Of a stretch of DNA of 64,000 nucleotides, positions 11,477 through 21,688 are shown one piece after another. Below the pieces are notes generated by a model, which saw nothing but the letters and a program-made list of their open reading frames with translations, ran no database searches and was not told where the DNA came from. Within the stretch, counting starts at the first letter, position 1. Every line of letters begins with the position of its first letter. A program made the position numbers and the translations under genes. Source of the stretch: Thermovibrio sp. (lineage in GTDB: Bacteria; Aquificota; Aquificia; Desulfurobacteriales; Desulfurobacteriaceae); the NCBI GenBank assembly GCA_015490195.1, contig WFYG01000018.1, forward strand, positions 60,675 to 124,674. Direction: 5' to 3'.

Positions 11477-12538
11477 ATGCCTGTGGAACTTCTACAGAAA
11501 CTCATCTCAATACCCTCTGTTTACGGAAATGAAAAAGAGATAGCAGATTTCTGCGAGAACTTCCTGAAAGCCAAAAACTACACAGTTAAGAGGAACAGCA
11601 ATACACTCCTCAGCTATAAGGAGTTTGATCCGTCAAAGAGAACTGTTGCTCTGGTTGGTCATCTTGACACAGTTCCCGGAGAGAACGACCACACAGGAAA
11701 GGTGATAGAGGGAAAGCTGTTTGGCCTCGGTGCAAGCGATATGAAGGCGGGAGATGCCGTTATTCTGAAACTGGCTGAGGAGTTTTCCCTTAAAGAGAGC
11801 AGGTTTAACCTCGTTTACCTCCTCTACGAGAAAGAGGAAGGCCCCTATCTTGAAAACGGGCTCAGACCTCTGTTTGAAAGTGAAAAGTTTAACAGAATTT
11901 TAAAGAAGATAGACTTTGCATTCGTACTTGAGCCGACAGACAACGTGGTTCAGGTTGGATGCCTGGGAGTAATCCACAGCTGGTTCGTCTTTAAAGGAAA
12001 GAGGGCACACTCAGCAAGACCGTGGGAAGGAGAAAACGCAATACACAAGGGGTGGAAACTTTTAAAAAAGCTCTCGGAAATGAAACCAAAAGCCCACACC
12101 GAAAACGGGCTCACCTACTACGAAGTTATGAACGCAACCATGACAGACTACACCGGAGGAAGGAACATAATTCCGGAGGAATTCAGAGTTAACGTTAACT
12201 ACAGGTTCTCTCCAACAAAAAATCTTGAAGAGGCAAAAGAGGAGTTAAAAGCTCTAAAGAAAGAAGTTCAAGCTGATGAAGTAGTTTTTACCGATCTTTC
12301 CCCAGCTGCAAGGCCTTGCCTTGACAACCCGGTACTCTCTGAATTTGTAAAAAGGTACAGTATAAAGGTTGAACCAAAACAGGCCTGGACAGATGTAGCT
12401 CAGTTTTCAACAAACGGAATAGACGCGGTTAACTTCGGCCCCGGACAGCCCCACCAAGCGCACCAGAGAAACGAGTACGTTGAGGTTGAAAAAGTAAAGG
12501 AGTGTTACAGGTTACTTAGGGACTTTATGTCAGAGTAA
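11477..12538 (+). CDS. dapE: M20-family amidohydrolase (succinyl-diaminopimelate desuccinylase-like)
   Basis: LVGHLDTVPG, GLGASDMKAGDAV, EPTDNVVQVGCLG; M20 fold. Confidence 0.8.
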   Translation: MPVELLQKLISIPSVYGNEKEIADFCENFLKAKNYTVKRNSNTLLSYKEFDPSKRTVALVGHLDTVPGENDHTGKVIEGKLFGLGASDMKAGDAVILKLAEEFSLKESRFNLVYLLYEKEEGPYLENGLRPLFESEKFNRILKKIDFAFVLEPTDNVVQVGCLGVIHSWFVFKGKRAHSARPWEGENAIHKGWKLLKKLSEMKPKAHTENGLTYYEVMNATMTDYTGGRNIIPEEFRVNVNYRFSPTKNLEEAKEELKALKKEVQADEVVFTDLSPAARPCLDNPVLSEFVKRYSIKVEPKQAWTDVAQFSTNGIDAVNFGPGQPHQAHQRNEYVEVEKVKECYRLLRDFMSE

Positions 12539-14089
12539 CCGCTCAAGGTCTGTTATTGAGAATTCACTGTGCTTTCTAAACTCCTCCCTTTCGTAGGGGA
12601 AGTCCTGCCTATAGTGGCCTCCCCTGCTCTCCTCTCTCCTCATAGCGCTTACGGCAATGGCAAGACCTAAGAGAGCTCCGTTCCTCACCTCCCATCTTGA
12701 AGAGGAAGCTGCAATTTCAGAGAGTTTATCTATCGCTCTAGTCAAAGACTCTGCACTCCTTACAATTCCAACGTTTTCCCACATCACCCTCTTAACGTCC
12801 TCAAGGGAAAAACTACTCTCAATCCGTAACGGTATACTCTTTCCCGTTAACCTGAGCTCTTTAAAGTCAAGCCTCAAGTAACGCCAATCTCTGTACATTC
12901 CGTAAGCCACCCTGTTCCCAAAAACTAAACATTCAAGGAGAGAGTTGCTGGCCAGCCTGTTTGCGCCGTGAACTCCGGTACAAGATGCCTCTCCAACGGC
13001 AAACAGCCCATCTATTGAAGTTCTGCCGAAGGTGTCAACCTTTATGCCACCGATGTAGTAGTGGGCTACCGGCGTTACCGGAACCGGCTCTCTCTTAGGG
13101 TCTATTCCTTTCTCCCTCAATTTCTTTACTATAGTAGGAAAACGCTCTTCAATATCTATTCCTCTCTTTTCAATGGGTCTAAAGTCCAGATAGATTTCTC
13201 CCCCCGTTATCCTCCTCTGGCTCTCAATTGCCCTCGTAACAACATCCCTGGGGGCAAGCTCCCAGAGGTGGTGGTAGTCTCCCATAAACCTTCTACCGTG
13301 CTTGTCTATAAGAATGGCACCCTCACCGCGAACAGCTTCTGAAATGAGAAAACACTCAGAGTTATCACAGAAGGCCGTAGGGTGAAACTGGACAAACTCT
13401 AAGTCCTGAAGAGTTGCTCCGTACCTCAGGGCTATTCCTATACCGTCTCCCGTTGAAGTTGGAGGATTTGTGTTTTTTAAGTAAAGACCGGCAGCTCCCC
13501 CGGTGGCAATGGCTACAACCGGGGCGTAGAAGAGTTTCAACTTACCGTCAACAGATGCAACAACTCCGTAACACCTGTTGCCTTCAGCAAGGAGTTCCTT
13601 CACTTGAGCCTTCTCAACCAGTTTCCCTTTATAGGAAGAGAGGAGAGCTCTCTCCACCTCCTCCCCTGTTTTATCCTTGTAGTAAATGATTCTAGCCACA
13701 GAGTGGGCTGCTTCTCTGGTAAACTTCAACAAACCTCTCTCGTCGGTCTCAAACCGGGCTCCCATTTTAATCAGGTCAATTACTCTCTTTACCCCCTCCT
13801 CAACGAGAATCCTTGCCATCTTTGGCTTTACCAGACCTGCTCCTGCTCTTACAGTATCGTTAAAGTGAATGTCCGGGGAGTCTTCTTTGGGAAGGGCAAC
13901 AGCAATACCTCCCTGTGCAAGGTTTGTGGAACTCTCCTCTCTCTTTCCCTTCGTCAATAAACAGACCTCAAGACCTATCTCCTTAAGGACAATGCCGCAC
14001 ATTAAACCTGCTGCCCCACTGCCAACAACAACCGCATCGTACGTTTCAGAAGGGAGCTCCAGAACGTCAAAGTCTGTTAAACTCTTCAA
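12530..14089 (-). CDS. nadB: L-aspartate oxidase
   Basis: DAVVVGSGAAGLMCGI, TNLAQGGIAVAL, HPTAF, GVHGANRLASNSLLE. Confidence 0.95.
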   Translation of the reverse strand: MKSLTDFDVLELPSETYDAVVVGSGAAGLMCGIVLKEIGLEVCLLTKGKREESSTNLAQGGIAVALPKEDSPDIHFNDTVRAGAGLVKPKMARILVEEGVKRVIDLIKMGARFETDERGLLKFTREAAHSVARIIYYKDKTGEEVERALLSSYKGKLVEKAQVKELLAEGNRCYGVVASVDGKLKLFYAPVVAIATGGAAGLYLKNTNPPTSTGDGIGIALRYGATLQDLEFVQFHPTAFCDNSECFLISEAVRGEGAILIDKHGRRFMGDYHHLWELAPRDVVTRAIESQRRITGGEIYLDFRPIEKRGIDIEERFPTIVKKLREKGIDPKREPVPVTPVAHYYIGGIKVDTFGRTSIDGLFAVGEASCTGVHGANRLASNSLLECLVFGNRVAYGMYRDWRYLRLDFKELRLTGKSIPLRIESSFSLEDVKRVMWENVGIVRSAESLTRAIDKLSEIAASSSRWEVRNGALLGLAIAVSAMRREESRGGHYRQDFPYEREEFRKHSEFSITDLERLL

Positions 14090-14098
14090 ATCACCCTC

Positions 14099-14821
14099 CT
14101 ACAGGCGAATAATAAAGGAGCCTTTTAATCCTTTCCTCTTTAATTTTTTCTTAAAGGCAACAGCTTCTTTATAGCTCCTAACGGGTCCAGCAAGAACACG
14201 GTAGTATCCTCTGAGCCTGACAACCCTTACGTTTAACTTGTATCTCCTGTAAATATGCCACTTAAAAGTATAGGCGTTCAGTTTGTTCTTAAAAGCACCT
14301 ATCTGAACGTAAAAACTTCCGTAGGCATAGTTAACAGAGAGATACCTGTGATTAACTCTCTTACCAAGGGCAATAATTTTTACTTTTGCCGTCCCCTTTT
14401 TCAGCATTCCAAGCTTTTTAGCCGCAGCGTAAGAGAGGTCTATTATCCTACCAGGAACAAAAGGCCCCCTATCGTTAATCTTAACGACAACGCTCCTTCC
14501 ATTTTCAAGGTTTATTACTTTAACGTAAGTACCCAGAGGAAGCGTTTTGTGGGCTGCCGTAAACCTGTACATGTTGTAGATTTCCCCGCTCGCAGTCCTG
14601 CTACCGTGGAACCCGGGACCGTACCATGAGGCTATACCTACCTGAACAAAGCCAGAAGAGCTCTTCCTGACACAGTAGGTTCTACCTCTTACACGGTAGG
14701 TATACTTACACTTTTTACTGGAGATTCCCTCACTGGTATACACCGGATAAACTACAGGAGGCTTAGAACCACCGCAGCTAAACAGGAAAACTACTCCTAA
14801 AACTACAAACAGCCACCTCAT
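14099..14821 (-). CDS. rlpA: RlpA-like septal lytic transglycosylase lipoprotein with C-terminal SPOR domain
   Basis: Lipobox FSCGG; GIASWYGPGFHGSRTASGE; KINDRGPFVPGRIIDLSYAAAKKLGM; C-terminal SPOR-like repeat. Confidence 0.92.
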   Translation of the reverse strand: MRWLFVVLGVVFLFSCGGSKPPVVYPVYTSEGISSKKCKYTYRVRGRTYCVRKSSSGFVQVGIASWYGPGFHGSRTASGEIYNMYRFTAAHKTLPLGTYVKVINLENGRSVVVKINDRGPFVPGRIIDLSYAAAKKLGMLKKGTAKVKIIALGKRVNHRYLSVNYAYGSFYVQIGAFKNKLNAYTFKWHIYRRYKLNVRVVRLRGYYRVLAGPVRSYKEAVAFKKKLKRKGLKGSFIIRL

Positions 14822-14914
14822 GACCAGTAGATTTTAACCGATATACCCAAACAGCGCTCCACGGAATAATTTCTGTAAAATACTAAAATCAAAGTCTATA
14901 CTAGGAGTCTTAAA

Positions 14915-15376
14915 ATGCTTTTAATTTTAAAGTCCCTTTACCTCTACGCCATTTCCCTGTGGGCAGGAGCTCTCTTCTTCTTTACAGTAATAGGAGCTCC
15001 TCTTGCTTTCAAAGTCCTGAAAAAAGAAGATGCAGGAAGGTACACAGGAGCCGTATTCCCCAAGTACTTCGGCATCGGCTACGTGTTCGGGGTACTCGCT
15101 CTAATCTCGTTCTACCTTCTAACCAGAGAAAACATGACTCTTATCTCGTCTATAAACATAGCCATACTGCTAATCATGAACCTACTCAACTTTATTAACG
15201 GTCTACTAATAGTTCCAAAAGCGGGAATTTTAAAAGCGGAGTTTTACAGAAGCAATGACCGCTCCTATTACGATAAATTTCTCAAACTTCACGCTGTATC
15301 CATGGCTTTAAATGGCATTACAGTTATTTTAGGTTTAATGGTAATCGGCATAACATCACTCTACCTGACATTTTAG
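14915..15376 (+). CDS. DUF4149-like four-TM membrane protein
   Basis: 153 aa, ~4 TM, WAGALFFFTVIGAPLAFKVL. Confidence 0.6.
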   Translation: MLLILKSLYLYAISLWAGALFFFTVIGAPLAFKVLKKEDAGRYTGAVFPKYFGIGYVFGVLALISFYLLTRENMTLISSINIAILLIMNLLNFINGLLIVPKAGILKAEFYRSNDRSYYDKFLKLHAVSMALNGITVILGLMVIGITSLYLTF

Positions 15377-15405
15377 AGTGATAAATCTGAATTTTAGAGG
15401 GTACA

Positions 15406-15708
15406 ATGACTCTTAAACAAAACCTTTATGCCATTTTAGTAGCCACTATAGTGGGAGGGGTTACACTATTTGCTCTTCAAAACTTCCAAGATGTCAATGT
15501 TACCATTCCTTTTGTAGGTGAATTTAAAACCAAGCTGTTTGTCGTTATTGTCTTCTCCTTTTTAGCAGGTTTCCTTGCGGCAGGTTTCCTCTCTCTTATT
15601 CTGAAGATTTTCTCCCTACCTTCCAAAATGAGAAAGAAGGAGAAGAGTGTTGAGACTGGATCAGTTCCTGAAGCTGGCAAGAGTGATAAAGAGGAGGAGC
15701 GTAGCTAA
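15406..15708 (+). CDS. LapA-domain (DUF1049-like) small membrane protein
   Basis: Two TM segments, ALQNFQDVNVTIPFVGEFKT. Confidence 0.65.
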   Translation: MTLKQNLYAILVATIVGGVTLFALQNFQDVNVTIPFVGEFKTKLFVVIVFSFLAGFLAAGFLSLILKIFSLPSKMRKKEKSVETGSVPEAGKSDKEEERS

Positions 15709-15937
15709 AGAGCTCTGCGACTCTGGAGCCGTTAAGGTAAACGGTCAGAAGGCAAAACCGTCTCGTGAAGTAAAACCGGGAGAAATTATAGAGATAGATA
15801 CGCTTACCCGTTACCTTAAAGCTGAGGTTTTAAAGGTTCCGTCTTCAAAAAACGTTTCAAAAAAAGAGGCCAGGGAGCTCCTTCTGGTTATTGAAGACAG
15901 GAAAAAAGACATTAGAGACATAATAGATCTGATATGA
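15647..15937 (+). CDS. S4-domain RNA-binding protein (RqcP/Hsp15-like)
   Basis: MLRLDQFLKLARVIKRRSVAKELCDSGAVKVNGQKAKPSREVKPGEIIEI; overlaps upstream gene by ~60 nt. Confidence 0.85.
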   Translation: MLRLDQFLKLARVIKRRSVAKELCDSGAVKVNGQKAKPSREVKPGEIIEIDTLTRYLKAEVLKVPSSKNVSKKEARELLLVIEDRKKDIRDIIDLI

Positions 15938-17532
15938 GGGAAGCTATGGGAACGTTCCTGGAGAGAGTATTTGAAAACATTCAGGAATTTCCAGACAGAG
16001 AAATATTTGTAGAGAAGAAGGACGGACAGTACAGGTCTTTAACCTACAGGGAGTTTGGAGAGCAGATTTTTGGCTTACAGGAGCTCATGGGTGATCTGGC
16101 AGCTGAAGACCGAGTCGTTATTTTTATGGAAAATAGACCAGAGTGGATAAGTTCTCTCTTCTCCGTTCTCTTTGCCGGCGGTATAGCTGTTCCCGTTGAC
16201 TACATGTTAACGGAGGATGAACTCTTTAACATACTGAAAGATTCCCAGCCAAGGTACCTAATAACCAGTGAAAAAAACAGAGAGATTGCAGAAAAAGCTA
16301 TTTCAAAACTCGGCTACCATGTTAAAGTTTTAGACGTTGACTCGAAAAAACTCACAGGAAGTGGAAAAATAACTTTCAGGAGAAGGGAGCCTGAAGACGT
16401 TATTTTGATTCTCTATACTTCCGGAACCACCGGTAACCCTAAGGGAGTAATGCTTACACTGAAAAACTTGAACCACAACATAACTGCGGTTGAGAAACTG
16501 GACTTCTTAAGTGAAGAAGATCGGTTTGTCGCAATTCTCCCTTTTCACCACACATACCCCCTTATGGCAACGGCAGTTCTACCCGTTACTTTACGAATTC
16601 CCCTCGTATTCATAGAGAAATTGACTCCTACAGACATCCTCTCAACGGTTAACGATCAGAAAGTTACAATAATGGTAGGTGTTCCAAAGCTCTACCACGT
16701 CATCCACCACAACATAATGGCTGAGATTAAAAAACTTCCTTCTGTTAAGAAAAGAATTGTAGAAGGTGCTCTTAAAGCTTTTAGAAAAGGCGTTCCCCGT
16801 ACTGTGAGGAAACGGTTCTTCTCGGAGGTTCACAGAAAAGTGGGGCAGCATCTTAGGTACATGATAAGTGGGGGAGCAAAGCTCAGTGAAGAGGTCTGGA
16901 GAGATATGGAGGCCATGGGGTTCAATATTTTAGAGGGTTACGGTCTTACAGAAACCTCTCCTCTGATCTCGGTAAACAGACCAGATAAAAAGAAAATAGG
17001 TACAGCGGGAGTTCCCGTTGAAGGGGTTGAGGTAAAGGTAACAGATTCAGGGGAGATAGCCGTAAAGGGCGACAACGTGATGAAGGGATACTACAACAAA
17101 CCTGAGGAAACTAACAAAGTTATAAAGGACGGCTGGTTTTACACGGGAGACCTCGGTTACGTTGATAAGGACGGCTTTATTCACATTACCGGCAGGGCTA
17201 AAGAGATAATAGTTCTTGAGAGTGGGAAGAACGTTTACCCAGAGGATATAGAGATAGAGCTCCTTAAAAGCCCGTATATCTTAGAGGTGGGCGTTTTCTT
17301 TCACGAGGGTAAGCTGAAAGCTATAGTTAGACCAGACTTTGAGCTTTTGGTTGAAGAGGGGGTGAAGGACGTTAAGTCCTTTATAAGAAAAGAGATGAAC
17401 AGGCTGATGAGAGGGTTTCAACCTTACAAGAAGATTAAAGAGTTTAAACTTGTGGACAGGGAGCTCCCGAGAACGAGAATCGGAAAACTCAGGAGATTTC
17501 TTCTTCCGCAGATGTGGGAAGAGATTGAATAA
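15934..17532 (+). CDS. AMP-dependent long-chain acyl-CoA/acyl-ACP synthetase
   Basis: LILYTSGTTGNPKGVMLT, EGYGLTETSP, GWFYTGDLG. Confidence 0.93.
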   Translation: MREAMGTFLERVFENIQEFPDREIFVEKKDGQYRSLTYREFGEQIFGLQELMGDLAAEDRVVIFMENRPEWISSLFSVLFAGGIAVPVDYMLTEDELFNILKDSQPRYLITSEKNREIAEKAISKLGYHVKVLDVDSKKLTGSGKITFRRREPEDVILILYTSGTTGNPKGVMLTLKNLNHNITAVEKLDFLSEEDRFVAILPFHHTYPLMATAVLPVTLRIPLVFIEKLTPTDILSTVNDQKVTIMVGVPKLYHVIHHNIMAEIKKLPSVKKRIVEGALKAFRKGVPRTVRKRFFSEVHRKVGQHLRYMISGGAKLSEEVWRDMEAMGFNILEGYGLTETSPLISVNRPDKKKIGTAGVPVEGVEVKVTDSGEIAVKGDNVMKGYYNKPEETNKVIKDGWFYTGDLGYVDKDGFIHITGRAKEIIVLESGKNVYPEDIEIELLKSPYILEVGVFFHEGKLKAIVRPDFELLVEEGVKDVKSFIRKEMNRLMRGFQPYKKIKEFKLVDRELPRTRIGKLRRFLLPQMWEEIE

Positions 17533-17553
17533 AACCAAAAACTGGAGAGAAAA

Positions 17554-18372
17554 ATGGGGCTGAAGTTTGTAAAGATTCAGGGGACGGGAAACGACTTTAT
17601 CGTCATTAACAACCTGGCAGGTGCCTTCAACAGGTTCTGTGGCAGAGTTCCTGAAGAAGAAGCAGTAAGGAGGATCTGTTCTAGAAGGACAGGAACCGGA
17701 GCCGACGGCCTTATCCTCATAGAGGACTCGTCTGTTGCCAACTTTAAATGGCGTTTCTTTAACTCCGACGGTTCAACGGCCGAAATGTGTGGAAACGGCA
17801 TGAGATGTGTTGCACGGTTTGCCTTTGAAGAAGGACTGGCTCCCGAAAGGATGAGAGTTGAAACGGGAGCAGGCATCGTAGAGGCGGAGGTAAAAGGCAG
17901 AGATGTAAAGGTAAAACTAACACCTCCTAAGGACATGAAGCTTAACCTGAATGAAGGAGGAATTACTGTTCACTACATAGACACCGGAGTTCCCCACGCC
18001 GTTGTTTTCGCTGACAGACTTGAAGAGGTTGAAGTTGAAAAACTCGGCAGGAGAATAAGGTTTTCGGAGCTCTTCTCCCCGAAGGGAGCAAACGTCAACT
18101 TTGTAGAGGTTAGACTTGATAGAATCAGAGTAAGAACTTATGAAAGAGGTGTTGAAGGGGAGACCCTTGCCTGTGGAACCGGAGCGGTGGCCTCTGCTCT
18201 CGTTGCAGCTAAACTCTTTAACTTAAAGTCCCCTGTTGAGGTGGAAGTCTCAAGCGGAGAAAGGTTAAAAGTTTACTTTGACAGAGAGCTTAAAGAGGTC
18301 TTCCTTGAGGGACCTACAACCTGGGTTTACGATGGCGTTCTGAGGAAAGAGGTTTTAGGTGGAAGAAGTTAA
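17554..18372 (+). CDS. dapF: Diaminopimelate epimerase
   Basis: KIQGTGNDFIVI, NSDGSTAEMCGNGMRC, ACGTGA. Confidence 0.98.
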   Translation: MGLKFVKIQGTGNDFIVINNLAGAFNRFCGRVPEEEAVRRICSRRTGTGADGLILIEDSSVANFKWRFFNSDGSTAEMCGNGMRCVARFAFEEGLAPERMRVETGAGIVEAEVKGRDVKVKLTPPKDMKLNLNEGGITVHYIDTGVPHAVVFADRLEEVEVEKLGRRIRFSELFSPKGANVNFVEVRLDRIRVRTYERGVEGETLACGTGAVASALVAAKLFNLKSPVEVEVSSGERLKVYFDRELKEVFLEGPTTWVYDGVLRKEVLGGRS

Positions 18373-19036
18373 GAAGTTCCTTGAGTTCCTGAGACTTCTG
18401 GGTTATGATGAGGTAAAGGTTCCTTCCATTAACGGCGAGAGGTTAGAGATGGGAACTTTTGAGCCGATTGAGGAGCTTAAGAAACTGGAGGAAGAAGCGA
18501 AAAGCTGCTGTAAGTGCAGGCTCTGTAAAACCAGAACGAACGTTGTCTTTGGAGAGGGAGCTCCTCAAACCAACCTGATGCTTGTAGGTGAAGCTCCCGG
18601 AGAGCAGGAAGATCTTCAGGGGAGGCCGTTTGTCGGTAGAGCAGGGCAGCTTCTAACAAGGTTTCTGAACCTTTACGGTGTTTCCAGAAATAAGGTTTAC
18701 ATAACCAACGTTGTTAAGTGCAGGCCGCCAAACAACAGAAACCCGGCACCAGACGAGATTGCCGCCTGTTACCCTTTCCTTGAGAAACAGATAGAATTTA
18801 TATCTCCAGAAGTTATACTCTGCTTGGGAGCTTTTGCCGCAAGGACGATTCTCAACCTTCCAGAGAAAACTCCCATATCAAAAATAAGGGGGAAAGAACA
18901 CAGAGTTGAGATAGGAGGTAAGGAAATTACGGTAATTCCGACTTTCCACCCTGCTTACCTGTTGAGGAACAGAAGAGGAGAACCAGAGTTTCAGAAAGAC
19001 CTTGAGAGAGCTCTAAAACTGGCTGGCCTTGTGTAA
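18359..19036 (+). CDS. Type-4-like [4Fe-4S] uracil-DNA glycosylase
   Basis: CCKCRLCKTRTNVVFGEGAPQTNLMLVGEAPGEQEDLQGRPFVGRAGQLL, FHPAYLLRN. Confidence 0.93.
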   Translation: MEEVKKFLEFLRLLGYDEVKVPSINGERLEMGTFEPIEELKKLEEEAKSCCKCRLCKTRTNVVFGEGAPQTNLMLVGEAPGEQEDLQGRPFVGRAGQLLTRFLNLYGVSRNKVYITNVVKCRPPNNRNPAPDEIAACYPFLEKQIEFISPEVILCLGAFAARTILNLPEKTPISKIRGKEHRVEIGGKEITVIPTFHPAYLLRNRRGEPEFQKDLERALKLAGLV

Positions 19037-19701
19037 TGGGCAGAATAGAGGTAATTAAGGAAGTTTACAGACGGTTAAAGGAAATTTTTCCGATACCCTA
19101 CAGACCCAACAGAACGCCTGTAGAGCAGGCAGTTTTTACAGTTTTGAGTCAGAACACAACCGACAGAAACGCAGAAAAGTGTCTTAATAACCTGAAAAAG
19201 GTTACGGGCGGAAACCTTCTTAAGCTGGCAGAACTCCCCGAAAGTACTCTTATCTCTGCCATTCGTCCGTGTGGAATGTTCAGCCAGAAGTTAAAAGGGC
19301 TTAAAGCTCTGGTTTCTAACTGGCCAAAGATTGAGGAAAGACTGAGGAAGCTCCCCCCGGAAGAGGGTATAGAACTCCTTACATCTCTTCCCTTTGTTGG
19401 CTCAAAGACGGCAAGGGTAATACTAACTTTTGCCTTTGAAAAAAACACTTTTCCGATAGATACCCACTGCTACAGGGTTCTAAAGAGACTGGGAATTTTC
19501 CCGGAAAGCTGGGATAAAGACAGGATTTCAGAGTTCATGGAGAAACATTTTGACGGGGAGTTCAACAGAGTTTTCCACTACAACCTCATAAGACTTGGAA
19601 GAACGATTTGCAAGGCCAGGAAGCCTGAGTGTGAAAAGTGTCCTCTGAAAGACCTTTGTGGGTATTATAGAGAAAAGAAAGAAACTAAAGAGGAAAAGTA
19701 G
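19036..19701 (+). CDS. Endonuclease III-family DNA glycosylase (HhH-GPD, 4Fe-4S)
   Basis: LSQNTTDRNAEKC, LPFVGSKTARVIL, C-terminal CxxxxxxCxxC....C cluster. Confidence 0.92.
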   Translation: MGRIEVIKEVYRRLKEIFPIPYRPNRTPVEQAVFTVLSQNTTDRNAEKCLNNLKKVTGGNLLKLAELPESTLISAIRPCGMFSQKLKGLKALVSNWPKIEERLRKLPPEEGIELLTSLPFVGSKTARVILTFAFEKNTFPIDTHCYRVLKRLGIFPESWDKDRISEFMEKHFDGEFNRVFHYNLIRLGRTICKARKPECEKCPLKDLCGYYREKKETKEEK

Positions 19702-19718
19702 GAGCTCCCCGCTCCTAC
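19698..19718 (-). terminator. Hairpin terminator of the minus-strand frd operon (1)
   Basis: Perfect GTAGGAGC/GCTCCTAC stem, TCCCC loop; followed on minus strand by TTTTCC...TTT. Confidence 0.6.
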
Positions 19719-20563
19719 TCCTTCTCAACCTTAATCAGGTGGTGAGATAATCCAGATTTATCCTTATCAATCCCAAAAGCGTAGGCCATAATCTCCGGCA
19801 GGAAAGAAGATGGAACCCTTGGCGGGTTTTCCATGTTTGTCTGGTATATATCAAAAGATTTAAAACACAATGGACAGGGAGTAGCTACTATGTCAGCTCC
19901 CACTTTCTTAACTCCGCCTAAAATCCTGTTCAGCTTTTTCAGAGTCATTGATTTATCTGTGAAGAAAGAGTGGTATCCGCAACAGGCATCCTTCCCTTCG
20001 TAGTCATCAATAACTTCTGCTCCAAGGGCTTTTAATATCTCCTGTAGAGATGATGGATTGTCGCTGTTGTCAACGGCAATCTCTTTCGGGTAGAGAACGT
20101 GGCAGCCGTAGTAGGCGACAACTTTCCACCCCTTTAAAGGCCTCTTAACGGCCTGTTTTATCTTTTCATAACCAACAACATCCCTGAAAAAATCTAAAAG
20201 GTGGTATATCCTGCTCGTTCCTTTATACTCCAATCCTTCCTCTTTAAGGAGCTCGTTTATCTCGTCCCTGAGCTTTTTGTTTGTATCAAGAGCTCTTTTT
20301 GCCTTTGCTATTACCATATAACAGGTGTTGCACGAAACAAGCATGTCAAGCCCTTCTCTCTCTGCAAGGGCGATGTTCCTTGCATTTATTGCATAAGAGA
20401 GCTTTCTGTTCTCCTCGTCAATTGTGTTCCCGCCGCAGCAGGTAGTTTCCTCTAAAAGTACAACGTCAACATCTATCCGCTTGAACATCTCCTTCATCGT
20501 CTCAAACATGTGGGCATCCTGCCCCTGAAAGCAGCAGCCCTGGTAAAAGCCAACTTTAACCAT
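19715..20563 (-). CDS. Heterodisulfide reductase subunit B-like (SdhE/TfrB-type) subunit of fumarate reductase, copy 1
   Basis: CCF..., CCGG, ACCGYHSF, TPCPLC cysteine-rich motifs; contiguous with FrdAB. Confidence 0.85.
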   Translation of the reverse strand: MVKVGFYQGCCFQGQDAHMFETMKEMFKRIDVDVVLLEETTCCGGNTIDEENRKLSYAINARNIALAEREGLDMLVSCNTCYMVIAKAKRALDTNKKLRDEINELLKEEGLEYKGTSRIYHLLDFFRDVVGYEKIKQAVKRPLKGWKVVAYYGCHVLYPKEIAVDNSDNPSSLQEILKALGAEVIDDYEGKDACCGYHSFFTDKSMTLKKLNRILGGVKKVGADIVATPCPLCFKSFDIYQTNMENPPRVPSSFLPEIMAYAFGIDKDKSGLSHHLIKVEKE

Positions 20564-21678
20564 TACTGACCTCCTAAAAGACCTTTCAGCTTAGAGATTA
20601 ACCCCCGTGAACTCCTGCCCTCCTCGTGGGCTTTGTCAACGATTGTGCAGATGTCTGCCTTGAATATATCGCTTACCATCTTGTCAATCTTGCGGACGTG
20701 GGAGTAGTCAAGGTCTAATGCTTTATCTTCCTTGGATAGAATCTCAAGGTATATATCCCTGAACTTCATAAGGCCTTTTGTCGGCTTTGGAACTTCCCAC
20801 ACCTCAACACCCATCTCTGTATAGGCCTTGGTAAGTTTTTCCCTCGCTTCCTTGTTCCCGTAAACCTCCTCTGGCAGGTAGAGCCTGTTTATCTGACCTG
20901 TAGCGTAGATCCAGTCAACGAAGTGCTTGAGCTTCTTAGCACCAGGTTTGTCTGTAAATCCTTTCTTAACGGCCTGTCCTCTAAGATTTTGAATGTCCTC
21001 GGCTGGTCTAACACCTTTAGGGCATACGTGAATGCACTTTTGACATTGAACGCAGCTCCAGAGACCTCCTGAGATTGCATACCTGATTCTTTTTTCCTTC
21101 GCAGTTTCTATATCTCTCCTGTCAACCTGGAACCTGTAGGCCTTGGAAAAGGCAAATGGTCCCCTGTATCTCTCGTTGTCTGCAACAGCTTCACATGCTG
21201 AGTAGCAAGAAAAGCAGAGCATACAGTGGATCTGGTCTTTGTAGGCCTCCATCTCCTCCGGGTAAATGATGCTCTCGTGCATCGGGTCCGTTGGAACTAC
21301 CCTCGGGTCTGGAACCAACCAGGGAATAAGGGTCTTCATTTTCTCTATCGGCTTGTCTATATCAACAACCAAGTCCTTGATAACCTTCATGTGGTTTAGA
21401 GGCTCTATCCTTAAAGGTTTTCCCTTCCAGGTCTCAACTAACTCTTTCATAGGAGTTTTACAGGCGAGTTTTGTCTTCCCGTTAACCTTCATTGAACAGG
21501 AGCCGCACACCTCACTCCTGCAGAAAGCCCTGAAGGCGAGGGTTGGGTCTAAGTTGTCCTTTATGTAGAGGAGTGCATTGAGGAGCGTTCCTTCTACAGG
21601 AACCTCATACTCCTTGTAGTAAGGAGCTTGATCTTTTTCGGGGTCGTATCTAAAAACCTGCAAGATGGCAGTTTCCAT
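20563..21678 (-). CDS. Fumarate reductase/succinate dehydrogenase iron-sulfur subunit, copy 1
   Basis: FCRSEVCGSCSMKVNG, CMLCFSCYSAC, CVQCQKCIHVCPKGV. Confidence 0.93.
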   Translation of the reverse strand: METAILQVFRYDPEKDQAPYYKEYEVPVEGTLLNALLYIKDNLDPTLAFRAFCRSEVCGSCSMKVNGKTKLACKTPMKELVETWKGKPLRIEPLNHMKVIKDLVVDIDKPIEKMKTLIPWLVPDPRVVPTDPMHESIIYPEEMEAYKDQIHCMLCFSCYSACEAVADNERYRGPFAFSKAYRFQVDRRDIETAKEKRIRYAISGGLWSCVQCQKCIHVCPKGVRPAEDIQNLRGQAVKKGFTDKPGAKKLKHFVDWIYATGQINRLYLPEEVYGNKEAREKLTKAYTEMGVEVWEVPKPTKGLMKFRDIYLEILSKEDKALDLDYSHVRKIDKMVSDIFKADICTIVDKAHEEGRSSRGLISKLKGLLGGQ

Positions 21679-21688
21679 AGCTTCCTCC

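Noticed and set aside
13414-14174. Several plus-strand ORFs antisense to nadB
   Set aside because: Overlapping spurious frames opposite a well-supported nadB.
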